This document shows, piece by piece, positions 63,844 through 64,000 of a DNA stretch of 64,000 nucleotides; the first letter of the stretch is position 1, and the number at the start of each line of letters is the position of its first letter. A program made the position numbers and the translations under genes. The DNA lies in assembly GCF_001565895.1 (NCBI RefSeq), contig NZ_LSNE01000003.1:724257-788256 (forward strand), given 5' to 3'. Under the pieces are notes generated by a model. It saw only the letters and a list, made by a program, of their open reading frames with translations, was not told the DNA's origin and searched no databases. This DNA comes from Paraglaciecola hydrolytica (GTDB taxonomy: Bacteria; Pseudomonadota; Gammaproteobacteria; Enterobacterales; Alteromonadaceae).

Positions 63844-64000
63844 ATGACAGCAAGATTTATTGCAGCAGCAATTCTGTTTCTTCTCTTGGTGAGTCAAGCC
63901 AGTTACGCTAACCCGAAACTTTCAGGATATCTTACTGGTGATAACGCTATAGATGTGTATCTAAGCACTGATGACAGTGTGGCGGGGACCTATTTTGGCT
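63844..64000 (+). CDS. mshQ: MSHA protein MshQ, partial 5' end
   Basis: The window ends 52 codons into the gene. The visible part starts MTARFIAAAILFLLLVSQASYAN, a signal peptide with cleavage near SYA/N, then YLTGDNAIDVYLSTDDSV. GAGAGGTAA lies before the ATG. The position after mshP fits MshQ, a large exported adhesin-like protein; identity rests mainly on position, because the mature domain is almost all outside. Confidence 0.7.
   Translation, partial: MTARFIAAAILFLLLVSQASYANPKLSGYLTGDNAIDVYLSTDDSVAGTYFG

Noticed and set aside
1..64000. tRNA, rRNA, CRISPR arrays, insertion sequences or prophage
   Set aside because: Spacers are short and no cloverleaf-like, regularly spaced repeat, transposase or phage gene was recognised.

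Overview
The window is typical chromosome of a marine gammaproteobacterium of the Alteromonadales, probably Alteromonadaceae (Glaciecola/Paraglaciecola/Alteromonas-like). The pointers are a complete MSHA type IV pilus locus, the uvrA / YajR-type MFS / ssb arrangement, a K+-dependent membrane pyrophosphatase beside ppa, several TonB-dependent receptors, and moderate GC with AT-rich spacers. There are no rRNA genes, tRNA genes, CRISPR arrays or insertion sequences that I can see. Genus assignment is inference from gene content.

Layout. 1-12.6 kb: the 3' end of a GGDEF gene, prlC, gor, a three-gene membrane operon (DUF2157, DUF4401, GDYXXLXY), then an iron module of a PepSY membrane protein, a small partner and a Fur-box-preceded TonB siderophore receptor, then an RluA-family pseudouridine synthase and an MBL-fold hydrolase. 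12.6-15.8 kb: a TetR regulator with a perfect palindromic operator, a DUF3137-like membrane protein with LemA, and a solitary integron gene cassette of 595 bp inserted exactly at the lemA stop codon. 15.8-23.9 kb: a six-gene leftward operon (GH20 hexosaminidase, SSS symporter, RidA, N-acyl-D-amino-acid deacylase, RpiR regulator, D-serine-dehydratase-like PLP enzyme) that reads as a scavenging pathway for D-amino acids and aminosugars. 24-30.5 kb: divergent hppA and ppa, an MFS/DUF3299 pair, a chemoreceptor. 30.6-36.1 kb: thioesterase, uvrA, a YajR-like transporter, ssb. 36.1-41.8 kb: a LysR regulator divergent from a 1517-residue single-chain biotin-dependent carboxylase with the domain order alpha-CT, beta-CT, BC, BCCP. 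41.8-50 kb: a secreted polysaccharide-lyase-like protein, a TonB receptor paired with a PepSY protein carrying a Met/His-rich loop (possible copper handling), an EptA/MCR-type phosphoethanolamine transferase, a PAS-AraC regulator divergent from an exported TIM-barrel protein. 50.1-64 kb: the MSHA pilus locus from mshI to the start of mshQ, mostly with translationally coupled genes.

Most remarkable: (1) the lone integron cassette, whose attC halves reconstruct a perfect core pair and whose removal restores an uninterrupted lemA 3' flank; (2) the giant fused carboxylase with its own LysR regulator and candidate operators; (3) the D-amino-acid operon in which RidA is placed to remove the 2-aminoacrylate made by the PLP enzyme; (4) the Met/His-rich PepSY/TonB pair. 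All functions are read from sequence motifs and gene order; no database search was run.
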